A stretch of 64,000 nucleotides of DNA from Gordonia jacobaea (GCF_001186365.1 NZ_LDTZ01000021.1:150904-214903), one strand, 5' to 3'. Counted from the stretch's first letter, positions 34,559-43,381 are shown. The notes: generated by a model not told the origin, from the letters alone. Numbers and translations: made by a program.

Positions 34559-35056
34559 ATGCTGGGCACCATGTCTGATGCACCATGGCTAGACGACGCG
34601 CAGCTCAGGGAGTGGAAATCGGTGATGGCACTACTGACGACGCTGCCCGCCGCGCTCGACTCGCAACTCAAACGCGACGCCGGGCTGAACATGTTCGAGT
34701 ACCACGTTCTGGTCCGTCTGGAGTCGTCGCCCGACCGCACCCGCCCGCTGTCCGACCTCGCCCTACTGACGCAGAGTTCACTGTCGCGGCTGTCGCATGC
34801 GATGACGCGACTCGAACGTTCGGGCTGGGTGGCGCGCATTGCCAACCCTGGCGGCGGGAGGCACACGCTGGCGCAGATCACCGATGACGGCGTGCGCAAG
34901 CTGACCGACTGCGCACCCGGACATGCGGCGGAGGTCCGTCGGGCGGTGGTCGACCCGCTCAGTCACGCGGATCTCGCCGCACTCGGGAGATCTGCGCGCT
35001 GCATCCTTCGCGAGATCGCCCCGGATGTCGCCGACGTTCTCGAGCGGGAGGGCTAG
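34559..35056 (+). CDS. MarR-family transcriptional regulator
   Basis: 165 residues from the ATG at 34559, or 161 from the ATG at 34571. The winged helix is recognisable: NMFEYHVLVRLESSPDRTRPLSDLA, the recognition helix TQSSLSRLSHAMTRLERSGWV, and the wing ANPGGGRHTLAQITDDG. MarR proteins bind palindromes as dimers and release them on ligand or oxidant binding; no Cys in the DNA-binding part suggests an oxidant. It very probably binds the two TTGAATGTTCAA sites directly upstream, controlling itself and the DoxX gene. Confidence 0.9.
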   Translation: MLGTMSDAPWLDDAQLREWKSVMALLTTLPAALDSQLKRDAGLNMFEYHVLVRLESSPDRTRPLSDLALLTQSSLSRLSHAMTRLERSGWVARIANPGGGRHTLAQITDDGVRKLTDCAPGHAAEVRRAVVDPLSHADLAALGRSARCILREIAPDVADVLEREG

Positions 35057-35105
35057 GTTCGGGGGTTAGTGCTTCACGGGTGAGCACTCGGATCAAGGGA
35101 GATCG

Positions 35106-35936
35106 ATGTCGATTCAGCGCAGGGTCCAGGCTCTCGTCCAGCGACGAAGCTTCGTGCCGGGATTCGTCGACGCCGCGCTGGCGGGGCGCGGCCGCGACGT
35201 CGCAGGTCTGACCGTCGTGATCACCGGGGCGTCGGCGGGTATCGGTCGGGAGTCGGCGCGCCAACTCGTTGCGAGTGGAGCGCGGGTGATCGGTGTGGCG
35301 CGGGGTGAGGAGAAGCTGCGCGAGCTGGCCGCCGAGACCGGCTGCGAGTACCGGGTGTGCGATCTCTCCGACGAGGCGTCCACCGACCGACTCATCGCCG
35401 ACCTCGCCGAAGAATCCGTAGACGTTCTGGTGAACAATGCAGGCCACTCGATTCGACGCACCATCGTCGACTCGACCGAACGGTTCCACGACTATCAGCG
35501 CACAGCACGACTCAACTACCTTGCCGCCGTGCAGCTCTCACTCGGGCTGTTGCCTGGCATGGTCGAACGTGGCGAGGGGCAGCTCGTCAACGTGTGCACC
35601 TGGGCGCTGCACGCCAACACGTTTCCGAGGTTCTCGGCCTACGCGGGGTCGAAAAGCGCACTGGCGATCTTCGGTCGCAGCCTGAACGCCGAACGGCCAG
35701 AAGGAGTTACGGCTACCAACGTCTACTTCCCGCTGGTACGTACCGAGATGATCGCTCCCACAGCAGAATACGACGACGTCGGCGCGCTGGAGGTCGACGA
35801 GGCGGCGAGGTGGATCGTTCGTGCGATCACCCACCGACCCGAGGAGGTGTCGCCGGCTCTCGTGCGCTACCTGCTGCCTGCGATCGACCTGATGTCACCA
35901 CGCATGTCGGATAGGACCATCGCTGCGATCACGTGA
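35106..35936 (+). CDS. Short-chain dehydrogenase/reductase
   Basis: 276 residues from an ATG with AGGGAG upstream. TGASAGIG is the cofactor loop, LVNNAGHS follows, and YAGSK holds Tyr and Lys. Where most SDRs have N-V-S-S before the catalytic Tyr, this one reads NVCTWA, so the catalytic Ser appears to be Thr (or Cys). The N-terminal extension and the C-terminal YLLPAIDLMSPR region resemble membrane-associated acyl-CoA reductase-like SDRs of mycolata. Its 3' end is close to the convergent MMPL gene. Substrate unknown. Confidence 0.85.
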   Translation: MSIQRRVQALVQRRSFVPGFVDAALAGRGRDVAGLTVVITGASAGIGRESARQLVASGARVIGVARGEEKLRELAAETGCEYRVCDLSDEASTDRLIADLAEESVDVLVNNAGHSIRRTIVDSTERFHDYQRTARLNYLAAVQLSLGLLPGMVERGEGQLVNVCTWALHANTFPRFSAYAGSKSALAIFGRSLNAERPEGVTATNVYFPLVRTEMIAPTAEYDDVGALEVDEAARWIVRAITHRPEEVSPALVRYLLPAIDLMSPRMSDRTIAAIT

Positions 35937-35952
35937 GGCAAGGCTCCGAGTC

Positions 35953-38043
35953 TCAACTGGCAGTGCGGCTTTCAGTTTGGAGCTGACGAGTGGCGCGACC
36001 GGGCCACCACTTCGGCACCCACCAGTTGGCGGGACCCAGCGCGGCAACGAGAGCCGGAGCCAGAACGCCGCGAACAATCGTGGCGTCCAAGATGATTCCG
36101 AGTGCCAGCGCTGTCGCGAGTATCTTGACATCGGTCACGGGCACCTGCGCCAGTGAAATGAATGCCAGGAACAGGATGAGCGCAGCCGAGGTCACCAGAC
36201 GTCCGGTCCGCGCGACGCCGTCGATGGTGGCGGTGTCGGTACTGGCGCCGGCATCGTGCTCTTCCTTGATGCGGCTCAGTAGGAAGACCTCGTAATCCAT
36301 GGAGAGTCCGAACAGGAAGGCAAAGACGGCCACCGGAATCCATATGGTGATGGCACCTGCACCGTCCTGGCCGAAGAGCAGCGACGTTCCGTGGCCCTCC
36401 TGCCAGATGAACACCGTGACCCCGAAAGCCGCCGCCAGCGAGAATGCGTTGAGCACAAGCGCTTTCAGCGGCAGCACTATCGAACGTAGTGCCGTTGCGA
36501 GCAGGGCGAACGTCACGACGACGATGAGAAGTAGTACCCACCAGATGTTTCCGTACACGGCGTCGATGAAGTCCGCGTTCTGGGCGGTTATCCCACCGAC
36601 TCTCCCGCCGTGCTGTTCGGCAACCGTGCGGATGTCGGCGGCGGCGCGACCTCCCTCCGGAGTGGACGAGTCCACCGTCGTCCAGGCGTCGACGATGTGC
36701 GTCGAGCCGCGCTGCCACTCGGTCGGTGCCACAACTCCTGCAACTCCCGGCCGGCCGCGAAGTGCTTCGACGATGCTCTGTGGTGAGTCCGTGACGATCT
36801 CGACGGGCGTGGTGAGCCCGGACCCGAGTCCGGCGTCGGCGACGGCGTCGACTGCCTGCCCGGCCGGGCCGCCGACAGACGCGAGCGAGGCGTTTGTCGG
36901 GGACGAGAGATTCAGCGAGGCAACAGGTATCGCGAGGACGGCCAGAACGATCACGGCGATCGCGGTCGACGCCCAGCGGTGTCTGACCACTACCGTCCCG
37001 ACGCGTCGCCACAACCGGCTGTCCGGCGATGTCGATCTGCGGTGGGGCCATTCGAGCTTGGTTCCCGCGACGGACAGCAGCGCGGGCACCAACGTCAGCG
37101 CGGCGACCACACTGATCAGCGGGATGAGCAGCCCGGTGAATCCGATACTCCGCAGAAACGGCACTGGTAGAGCGATCAGCGCCGCCAGACTCACCGCGAC
37201 GGTGATGCCCGAGAACAGCACGGCGCGGCCTGCGGTCGCCAGAGTCTGCTCGACTGCTTGCTCGCCGTCGTACCCATTGCCGCGGGCCTCTCGCCATCGG
37301 GTGACGATCAAGAGCGCGTAGTCGATCGCCACTCCCAAACCGATCAGCGCGAGGAGATACTGCACGATGAACGACACCTCGGTGATCGACGTCAGTCCCC
37401 AGAGAATGAGGAACGTCGTGAGGATCGACGCCGCCGCGGTGAGCAGCGGTGTGATGGCCAAGAACGATCCGAAGACGAGCGCCAGCACCACCAGGGCTCC
37501 GACGCCACCGACGATGGTCTCCACGAGAACGTTGACGCCGCCCCCGCCTCCCGCGTTCAGGGCGTCGACGCCGGTGACCGCGACCGATGTGGTTGCCGAC
37601 GTCGACTCCTTCGCCACCTGCTGCAAGGCGGGCAGGCTTGTGACGTAGGGGTCGGCGCCCGGAACCACCTTCGGATAGACCACCGTGACCGCCGTCGACC
37701 GATCGCGGGAGATCAGTTCGGGATGGGTTGTGTAGGAAGCGATTCGGGCTCCCGGTGCCGCCGACGCCGCCGCTGCCGCGATCCGGCTACCGGACTCGAC
37801 GTCGACGCTGCCGCCCGGCGCGGCCTTGCTGACCACCAACACCGGCGCATTGTCGCCACCGGAGCCGAATTCTCGTGTGATGTCGGCGTTGGTCTCATAC
37901 CCGGACTGACCGGGGAGGCTGAAGTCGTAGCTCAGTGCGCTTGTCGCGCGGGATGCCCCGAACGCACCACAGAGCGCGACGACGATCCATGCCGCGATAA
38001 CCCACCACCGATGACGAACCACCAGCCGTGCAAGCGTTGTCAC
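35953..38043 (-). CDS. MMPL-family (RND) membrane transporter
   Basis: 696 residues from the GTG at 38043 with GGAGA upstream; a GTG 16 codons earlier is an alternative. The layout is that of the RND superfamily: one helix (RWWVIAAWIVVALCGAFG), a large external loop, six helices including IGLGVAIDYALLIVTRWREA, then a second repeat with FLFGLSMDYEVFLLSRIKEE. The two DY pairs are the proton-relay residues of MMPL proteins. Mycobacterial members export mycolate or other lipids; this short member lacks a long cytosolic tail. Cargo unknown. Confidence 0.93.
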   Translation of the reverse strand: MTTLARLVVRHRWWVIAAWIVVALCGAFGASRATSALSYDFSLPGQSGYETNADITREFGSGGDNAPVLVVSKAAPGGSVDVESGSRIAAAAASAAPGARIASYTTHPELISRDRSTAVTVVYPKVVPGADPYVTSLPALQQVAKESTSATTSVAVTGVDALNAGGGGGVNVLVETIVGGVGALVVLALVFGSFLAITPLLTAAASILTTFLILWGLTSITEVSFIVQYLLALIGLGVAIDYALLIVTRWREARGNGYDGEQAVEQTLATAGRAVLFSGITVAVSLAALIALPVPFLRSIGFTGLLIPLISVVAALTLVPALLSVAGTKLEWPHRRSTSPDSRLWRRVGTVVVRHRWASTAIAVIVLAVLAIPVASLNLSSPTNASLASVGGPAGQAVDAVADAGLGSGLTTPVEIVTDSPQSIVEALRGRPGVAGVVAPTEWQRGSTHIVDAWTTVDSSTPEGGRAAADIRTVAEQHGGRVGGITAQNADFIDAVYGNIWWVLLLIVVVTFALLATALRSIVLPLKALVLNAFSLAAAFGVTVFIWQEGHGTSLLFGQDGAGAITIWIPVAVFAFLFGLSMDYEVFLLSRIKEEHDAGASTDTATIDGVARTGRLVTSAALILFLAFISLAQVPVTDVKILATALALGIILDATIVRGVLAPALVAALGPANWWVPKWWPGRATRQLQTESRTAS

Positions 38044-38159
38044 GTGGCCGTCTCCATATTCGTCCGTTGCCTCCGGCGGGGTGTCCCCCACTCACTGTTC
38101 GTGGACGGCGGCACATCGGATTGGTTGGCGCGGGGTCACAGTCGACGCGCCTCGCCCTG

Positions 38160-38227
38160 AATGTGTGTGCAATCGAAGGATGTGGGTGCTGCAGCACCCA
38201 CATCCTTCAATACGACACATATTTAGC
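38160..38227 (+). repeat. 68-bp palindromic element, copy 1
   Basis: A near-palindrome whose 34-bp core is a perfect inverted repeat centred on CTGCAG (17-bp arms). It is 62/68 identical to the element at 40744-40811, in the same orientation, and both end with the shared bases ATTTAGC. It lies 37 bases past the immunity gene, between it and the MMPL gene, and may also act as a terminator. Confidence 0.88.
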
Positions 38228-38264
38228 TGGCGGGTTGGCGCCGAAGGCGATGCTTCGGAGCGCT

Positions 38265-39134
38265 CTAGCCCAGTTCGAACATCCAGGGCGGGTTCTGAAT
38301 GAGTTCGACGGGCAGATAGTCGGAGTCGACGTCGATCGTCATACCCTCGTCGAACGCCATGGCGCACAGGCCGAACAGCGGGAGCGAGAAGAAGCCGCGA
38401 GGATTGCCGCTGCGTTCTTCGCTGGCACCCCAGTACGCCCGGTGGTCGGTCAGGGCGTCGGTCAGCTGCTCGGTGAAGTTGCCCTGGTCGTCGGGTTCAT
38501 TGCCGATGGTGGCCAGTACCCCGAACAGGTCCAGCTGCAGCAGCCTGGCCTCTTCCTTCGTCGAAATCGTTGGCGTATTGACTTGTGAGACACAGGCGCT
38601 GAGCATCTCGGCCCACTGTGGGTCTTTGCGGTCGCGTGCCTGTAGCGCCTCGACGAGTCCGAGCATCGCCGCGTCGTTGCGGCTGCCCTGCGTCAGCAAT
38701 GCGGGGTCGACGGCGTCGAGCGTCTCGCGTGCAGTCCCGTTGCGTGTGGCGCGCGCCCACCAGTAGGCGTCGAGCCAGGTCTGTGCGTTCACCGCGCGGG
38801 GATTGTGCCCGGTGCCTTGACTGCGCAGACCCGCAGAGTCCATCTCGAGGACGAATGGTTCGCCCGGCGGGAGCGCTGCGAGTTGGTACATCCCGAGGTA
38901 GATCTGCTCGGCCCGTCGGGCAGCGACGCGGGTCCCGACGCGTGCCCCGGAAGGGTCCGATCCAAAGTGGAGTGCTGCGGCGCCGGTGGCCGCGAGTGCC
39001 GCGGTCGGCATCGTCGACTCCGGGTAGAGGCTGATGTCCTCGAAGTGCGATACCAGGGCGTCGTCTGATTCGGTTGCCGATTCACGCAGTTCGTCGATCG
39101 ATCGGCCAAGTGCGTGCCTTGTCACTGATTGCAT
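38265..39134 (-). CDS. Imm49-family immunity protein
   Basis: 289 residues from an ATG nine bases after the toxin stop. The C-terminal half carries the Imm49 pattern: TDHRAYWGASEERSGNPRGF, then LFGLCAMAFDEG and IDVDSDYLPVELI. The middle has NAQTWLDAYWWARATRNG, also typical. No signal peptide or membrane segment, so it acts in the cytosol. Imm49 proteins guard polymorphic-toxin loci, neutralising the toxin encoded just upstream. The tight spacing implies coupled translation, so immunity is made whenever toxin is. Family recognised from memory of the motif set; the pairing follows from position. Confidence 0.8.
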   Translation of the reverse strand: MQSVTRHALGRSIDELRESATESDDALVSHFEDISLYPESTMPTAALAATGAAALHFGSDPSGARVGTRVAARRAEQIYLGMYQLAALPPGEPFVLEMDSAGLRSQGTGHNPRAVNAQTWLDAYWWARATRNGTARETLDAVDPALLTQGSRNDAAMLGLVEALQARDRKDPQWAEMLSACVSQVNTPTISTKEEARLLQLDLFGVLATIGNEPDDQGNFTEQLTDALTDHRAYWGASEERSGNPRGFFSLPLFGLCAMAFDEGMTIDVDSDYLPVELIQNPPWMFELG

Positions 39135-39143
39135 CGTGTCGTC

Positions 39144-40613
39144 CTATCCGATGTCGAAGTTGCGAACGCTGTAGCCTGCCCACTCGTCACCCGACACGCG
39201 CGCCTTCACGAGACGGTAGCTGAGTGCACCGCGGTTGAGCGCGCTCCGCATGCTCAATGCGCGTGGGTCGCCGTTTCGGGCCATCTCGTCGATCAGTGCA
39301 TCCAAGTAGCCGCGGGTTCCCTGTTCGTACCGTTGGCCATCGAGGCCGATCCGAGATCCCGCCTTGGACGACGGCCCCTTGACCTCCTGGACGACCATCC
39401 TCTCGGAGCCTCCCGCTTTGGGTCGCACCACGAACACCTGGTCCGGGCTGCCGGCACCCGATTGTCCACGGGCGCTTGTCAGCTCACGAACGTCGTACTT
39501 CGACGACGGGTAGTCACGCGCGATGGCCTGTCGTCCCGCCGCCTCGCCGAGCTGCTCGCCCTGCGTGGTTTGCCGACGGTAGGCATCCTTCAGCTCGGAC
39601 TCGGTCCGTGGATCGACCTTGCCGTCCGTCTTCTGCTGGGTCGCTCTTTCGGCCTTGAGTCGCTTCACGTCACCGACGGCACGATTTCGGGCAGCAACAC
39701 TCTCGCGCATCTGCGACGATTCGGTACTGGTCGGCGCGCGTTGCTGAGCCGGGCCGTCGAATTTGGCACGGACTGTCGGCGACGAGTGGGATTCGACGAA
39801 GCTCCCCGGCTTCTTCGGATTCTCGCGGATGGCCGGAACCAGATCGCCATTCGCGTCGACGCCGCTGCCCGGCTTACGCTTGATGACACCGTCGGATCCC
39901 TGCTTCTGGTAGTACTTCGCGCGGTACTCCGGATCGTTGACCTTGGTCTGCATCGGAGCGTTGCGCTGCTCGACGCCGGTCGGCTTCGCGGTCGTGGTTT
40001 GCTTCGGTGCGGACTGCTTCGGTGCGGGTTCCGCGGTCTGCGGTTTCGCGGGCGTCGGCTGCGCAGGTTTCGGTGCGGTGGGTTTTGGCTGTGCGGGTGC
40101 GGACTTCTGCGGCGCGGGCTTGGCGTCCGACTTCGGGGGCGCGGGCTTCGCAGGCGCCTCTGGCTTCGCCGGCGCAGGCGGCGCAGGTGGCGTCGGCGTG
40201 CTGCCGTCGGTATTCGGGATCGCCGGTGCTGTCTCCTTCGAACCGCACGCTGAAAGCTCCGACTGCAGCCCGTTGGCCTGTGCCTGCAGGGCATCGCGCT
40301 GGCCGTTGAGTTGCTGAGCTTCGGCGTTGTAGGCGCCGACGGCCCCGGCGTTCGTCCTGTCGACGCCGCCGGCGCGGGAGTTGTGTGCGTCGATCTGGCC
40401 CTTGAGCGTGTTCGCCTGCGACTGGAGTGCCTGGACTCGCGAGTGGAGCGTCGAGCAGTCCGGTGCGGGCGCGGCAAACGCCTGTGACGGCGTCGCCACG
40501 ATCAGGGCGATCGACGCCATTACGGCGAGAATCACGCCGACCACTGCTCGTCTACCAGATCTGAGCAGGCTCCCCGCTGTCGATGGTGGGTGAGCACTCG
40601 TGCTTCGAGACAT
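39144..40613 (-). CDS. Secreted toxin candidate with restriction-endonuclease-like C-terminus
   Basis: 489 residues from an ATG with GGAAGG upstream. A Sec signal peptide ends near QAFAA (44-48). Residues 53-123 form a coiled coil bounded by two Cys. A Pro/Ala/Lys-rich linker runs to about 210, then a charged region, then a C-terminal domain (about 370-489) with VVQEVKGPSS (Glu410, Lys412) and QRYEQGTRGYLDAL. E-x-K followed by Q-G-T-x-x-Y-L is the pattern of Tox-REase nuclease toxins of the PD-(D/E)xK fold. With the Imm49 gene following, this is best read as a polymorphic toxin used against neighbouring cells. Export route beyond Sec is not evident. Confidence 0.72.
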   Translation of the reverse strand: MSRSTSAHPPSTAGSLLRSGRRAVVGVILAVMASIALIVATPSQAFAAPAPDCSTLHSRVQALQSQANTLKGQIDAHNSRAGGVDRTNAGAVGAYNAEAQQLNGQRDALQAQANGLQSELSACGSKETAPAIPNTDGSTPTPPAPPAPAKPEAPAKPAPPKSDAKPAPQKSAPAQPKPTAPKPAQPTPAKPQTAEPAPKQSAPKQTTTAKPTGVEQRNAPMQTKVNDPEYRAKYYQKQGSDGVIKRKPGSGVDANGDLVPAIRENPKKPGSFVESHSSPTVRAKFDGPAQQRAPTSTESSQMRESVAARNRAVGDVKRLKAERATQQKTDGKVDPRTESELKDAYRRQTTQGEQLGEAAGRQAIARDYPSSKYDVRELTSARGQSGAGSPDQVFVVRPKAGGSERMVVQEVKGPSSKAGSRIGLDGQRYEQGTRGYLDALIDEMARNGDPRALSMRSALNRGALSYRLVKARVSGDEWAGYSVRNFDIG

Positions 40614-40743
40614 TGTCGGACCTTCCGTGACGTCGAATCGGTATGTGTCGGTTCGATTCGTCCGGCCACCCGAAATGTTCCGGCAGCTGTGAAAGTGGTC
40701 CGTTCTCGCAGCGTCGGGGAGTGATTAGGCCCCCGCGCCCCTC

Positions 40744-40811
40744 AATGTGTGTCCAATCGAAGGATGTGGGCGTTGCAGCACCCACATCCTTCGATAAGAC
40801 ACACATTTAGC
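40744..40811 (+). repeat. 68-bp palindromic element, copy 2
   Basis: Same element as 38160-38227, six differences in 68. Here the outer 10-bp arms (AATGTGTGTC and its complement) and an inner 15-bp arm pair are perfect, while the central loop is less symmetric. Together the copies bracket the toxin and immunity genes at a spacing of 2,584 bp. Confidence 0.88.
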
Positions 40812-40917
40812 CCGGGGCGGCTACGTTCGGCCGGCGCGGGCCCGGCGGCAGATCTCAACGCCCCCCAAATTCCGCCCCAGGCGAAATCTGCCCGGGAACA
40901 AACATCCTGCCACCCAG

Positions 40918-40938
40918 GTTGAGTCCATCAGACTGAAC
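40918..40938 (+). promoter_or_regulatory. HAIR-like HspR operator upstream of lon
   Basis: TTGAGT, seven bases, ACTGAA: 11 of 14 matches to the HAIR consensus CTTGAGT-N7-ACTCAAG. It ends 12 bases before the lon ATG and abuts the ribosome site TTTGGAGG. HspR control of lon through such a site is known in Streptomyces. Confidence 0.72.
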
Positions 40939-40950
40939 TTTGGAGGTTAA

Positions 40951-43287
40951 ATGTCTGACACGTATTCAGTGCCCGTCCTCTTCGTTCCTGATCTGGTCGT
41001 CCTGCCCGGCATGGTTGTGCCGGTGCCTCTCGACGACGCTGCTCAGGCGACAGTGGACGCGGCCCGGGCCAGTGAGTCCGGAAAACTGCTGGTCGCTCCG
41101 CGCCTGGACGACCGGTATCCCACCTATGGCGTTCTGGCGTCGATCGTGCAGGTCGGGCGTATGCCCGGCGGTGTGCAGGCTGCCGTCGTCAAGGGCGAAA
41201 CGCGCGCCCACATCGGCACCGGAACCACCGGCCACGGCAACGCGCTGTGGGTCGAGGTGACCGAGGTCGACGATGTCGAGGCGACGCCCGAGACCAAGGC
41301 GCTGGCCGCCGAGTACAAGAAGCTCGTGCTGGCCATGCTGCAACGTCGTGAGGCGTGGCAGATCATCGACGCGGTCAACAAGATGACCGACCCGTCGGAT
41401 CTCGCCGACACGTCGGGCTACTCGTCGTGGCTCGACGACGTCCAGAAGCGACAGCTTCTCGAGACGCCGGACGTCGGCGAACGACTGCAACTGCTGATCG
41501 ACTGGACCAGCGAGCACATCGCCGAGACCGAGGTCTCCGACAAGATCGCCGACGACGTCCGCAACGGGATGGAGAAGCAGCAGAAGGAATTCCTGCTTCG
41601 CCAGCAACTCGCCGCGATCCGCAAGGAACTCGGTGAGGACGAGCCCGACGGTGCCGACGACTACCGCGGTCGCGTCGAAACGGCCGATCTTCCCGACAAC
41701 GTGCGCGAAGCCGCACTGCGTGAGGTCGGCAAACTCGAACGCGCAAGCGACCAGTCGCCCGAAACCGGTTGGATCAGAACATGGTTGGACACCGTGCTCG
41801 ATCTGCCGTGGAGCGTCACCACCGAGGATTCGACAGACATCAAGGGTGCCCGCGAGATCCTCGACGCCGATCACCACGGTCTCGACGACGTGAAGGATCG
41901 CATCGTCGAATATCTGGCGGTGCGTGCCCGACGTGCCGAGCGCAAGCTGCAGGTCGTCGGCGGACGCGGTTCCGGTGCCGTGATGGTGCTGGCCGGTCCT
42001 CCCGGTGTCGGCAAGACGTCGCTGGGTGAGTCGGTTGCCCGTGCACTCGGTCGCAAGTTCGTGCGCGTCGCTCTCGGCGGTGTGCGCGACGAGGCCGAGA
42101 TCCGCGGTCACCGTCGTACCTACGTCGGCGCACTGCCCGGACGCATCGTGCGTGCCATCGGCGAGGCGGGATCGATGAATCCCGTTGTGCTGCTGGACGA
42201 GATCGACAAGGTCGGCTCCGACTTCCGGGGCGATCCCGCGGCCGCGCTGCTCGAGGTCCTCGACCCCGCGCAGAACCACACGTTCCGCGATCACTACCTC
42301 GATCTCGACCTCGACCTGTCCGACGTCGTGTTCCTCGCGACAGCCAACGTCATCGAGAACATCCCGTCGGCCCTGCTCGACCGTATGGAGCTCGTCACGA
42401 TCGACGGCTACACCGAGGACGACAAGGTGGCCATCGCCCGCGACTTCCTGCTCCCACGGCAGGAGGAGCGAGCCGCGCTCACCAACGATGAGGTCACGGT
42501 GACCGAGGATGCGCTGCGCGAGATCGCTGCCAACTACACCCGCGAGCCGGGTGTGCGGCAGTACGAGCGACTGCTCGCCAAGCTGTTCCGCAAGGTCGCG
42601 ACCAACGTCGAAAGCGGCAAGGCCACAACGCCTGTCACGATCGAGGAGTCCGATCTCAAGGAGTACCTCGGCCGCGCCCGGTTCACGCCGGAGTCCGAAG
42701 AGCGTACGGCTGTGCCCGGTGTTGCCACCGGACTTGCCGTGACCGGAATGGGCGGCGATGTGCTGTTCATCGAGGCCAATCGCACCGACACGGGCGAGGG
42801 CAAGGGCGGTCTGCAACTGACCGGCCAGCTCGGCGACGTCATGAAGGAGTCCGCGCAGATCGCACTGTCGTATGTCCGTGCACACGCACGCGAACTCGGC
42901 GTCGATCCGAAGAACCTGGAGGGCACGATCCACGTGCACGTCCCGGCGGGCGCGGTGCCCAAGGACGGTCCGAGTGCCGGCATCACCATGGTGACGGCCC
43001 TGGTGTCGATGGCAACGGGTCGCAAGGTCCGTGCCGAGGTGGGCATGACCGGCGAGGTCACACTCAACGGTCGCGTGCTCCCGATCGGCGGGCTCAAGCA
43101 GAAACTGCTTGCGGCACAACGTAACGGTCTGACGCAGGTGTTCATCTCACCGCGTAACGAGGCCGACCTCGACGACGTCCCGGCAGAGATCCTCGACGCC
43201 GTCACGGTCACTCCGGTGGCCGATGTCGCCGACGTCGTCGCACAGGCTCTCGAGCCGGTCGCCGACGCCGCGCGGACTGCCGCTTGA
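40951..43287 (+). CDS. lon: ATP-dependent Lon protease
   Basis: 778 residues, full length for LonA. An N-terminal substrate-binding domain opens with VPVLFVPDLVVLPGMVVPVPL; the coiled linker contains EKQQKEFLLRQQLAAIRKELGE. The AAA+ module has Walker A GPPGVGKT (349-356), Walker B LLDEIDK and the second-region Arg residues. The C-terminal protease has the Ser675/Lys716 dyad in PKDGPSAG and GGLKQK. It degrades misfolded and short-lived proteins in the cytosol as a hexamer. A strong ribosome site and a HAIR-like HspR operator precede it, so heat-shock control by the HspR encoded downstream at 51073 is likely. Confidence 0.97.
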   Translation: MSDTYSVPVLFVPDLVVLPGMVVPVPLDDAAQATVDAARASESGKLLVAPRLDDRYPTYGVLASIVQVGRMPGGVQAAVVKGETRAHIGTGTTGHGNALWVEVTEVDDVEATPETKALAAEYKKLVLAMLQRREAWQIIDAVNKMTDPSDLADTSGYSSWLDDVQKRQLLETPDVGERLQLLIDWTSEHIAETEVSDKIADDVRNGMEKQQKEFLLRQQLAAIRKELGEDEPDGADDYRGRVETADLPDNVREAALREVGKLERASDQSPETGWIRTWLDTVLDLPWSVTTEDSTDIKGAREILDADHHGLDDVKDRIVEYLAVRARRAERKLQVVGGRGSGAVMVLAGPPGVGKTSLGESVARALGRKFVRVALGGVRDEAEIRGHRRTYVGALPGRIVRAIGEAGSMNPVVLLDEIDKVGSDFRGDPAAALLEVLDPAQNHTFRDHYLDLDLDLSDVVFLATANVIENIPSALLDRMELVTIDGYTEDDKVAIARDFLLPRQEERAALTNDEVTVTEDALREIAANYTREPGVRQYERLLAKLFRKVATNVESGKATTPVTIEESDLKEYLGRARFTPESEERTAVPGVATGLAVTGMGGDVLFIEANRTDTGEGKGGLQLTGQLGDVMKESAQIALSYVRAHARELGVDPKNLEGTIHVHVPAGAVPKDGPSAGITMVTALVSMATGRKVRAEVGMTGEVTLNGRVLPIGGLKQKLLAAQRNGLTQVFISPRNEADLDDVPAEILDAVTVTPVADVADVVAQALEPVADAARTAA

Positions 43288-43318
43288 TCCTGGTCGATCA
43301 ACCCGACCTCTGAACACG

Positions 43319-43344
43319 ACGGGGCGCACCGATTACGGTGCGCC
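43319..43344 (+). terminator. Lon terminator hairpin
   Basis: Perfect 11-bp GC-rich stem (43319-43329 with 43334-43344), tetraloop ATTA, followed by ATCGCTTTA. It lies between lon and the convergent FAS1 gene and may serve both. Confidence 0.8.
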
Positions 43345-43381
43345 CCATCGCTTTATCCAGAGAACCTCATCGGTGAAACGA

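Larger units (their letters stand above)
40614..40950. other. 337-base region between the toxin and lon starts
   Basis: No gene is seen here. It should hold the toxin promoter on the minus strand, the second palindromic element (40744-40811) and the lon promoter with its HAIR-like operator (40918-40938). A GC-rich stretch follows the palindrome. Confidence 0.7.

Noticed and set aside
39129..40253. Plus-strand frame opposite the toxin gene with Gly/Arg repeats
   Set aside because: The repeats are the complement of the Pro/Ala/Lys linker codons.
40966..43119. 717-codon minus-strand frame opposite lon
   Set aside because: Antisense shadow of a certain gene, no recognisable motif.
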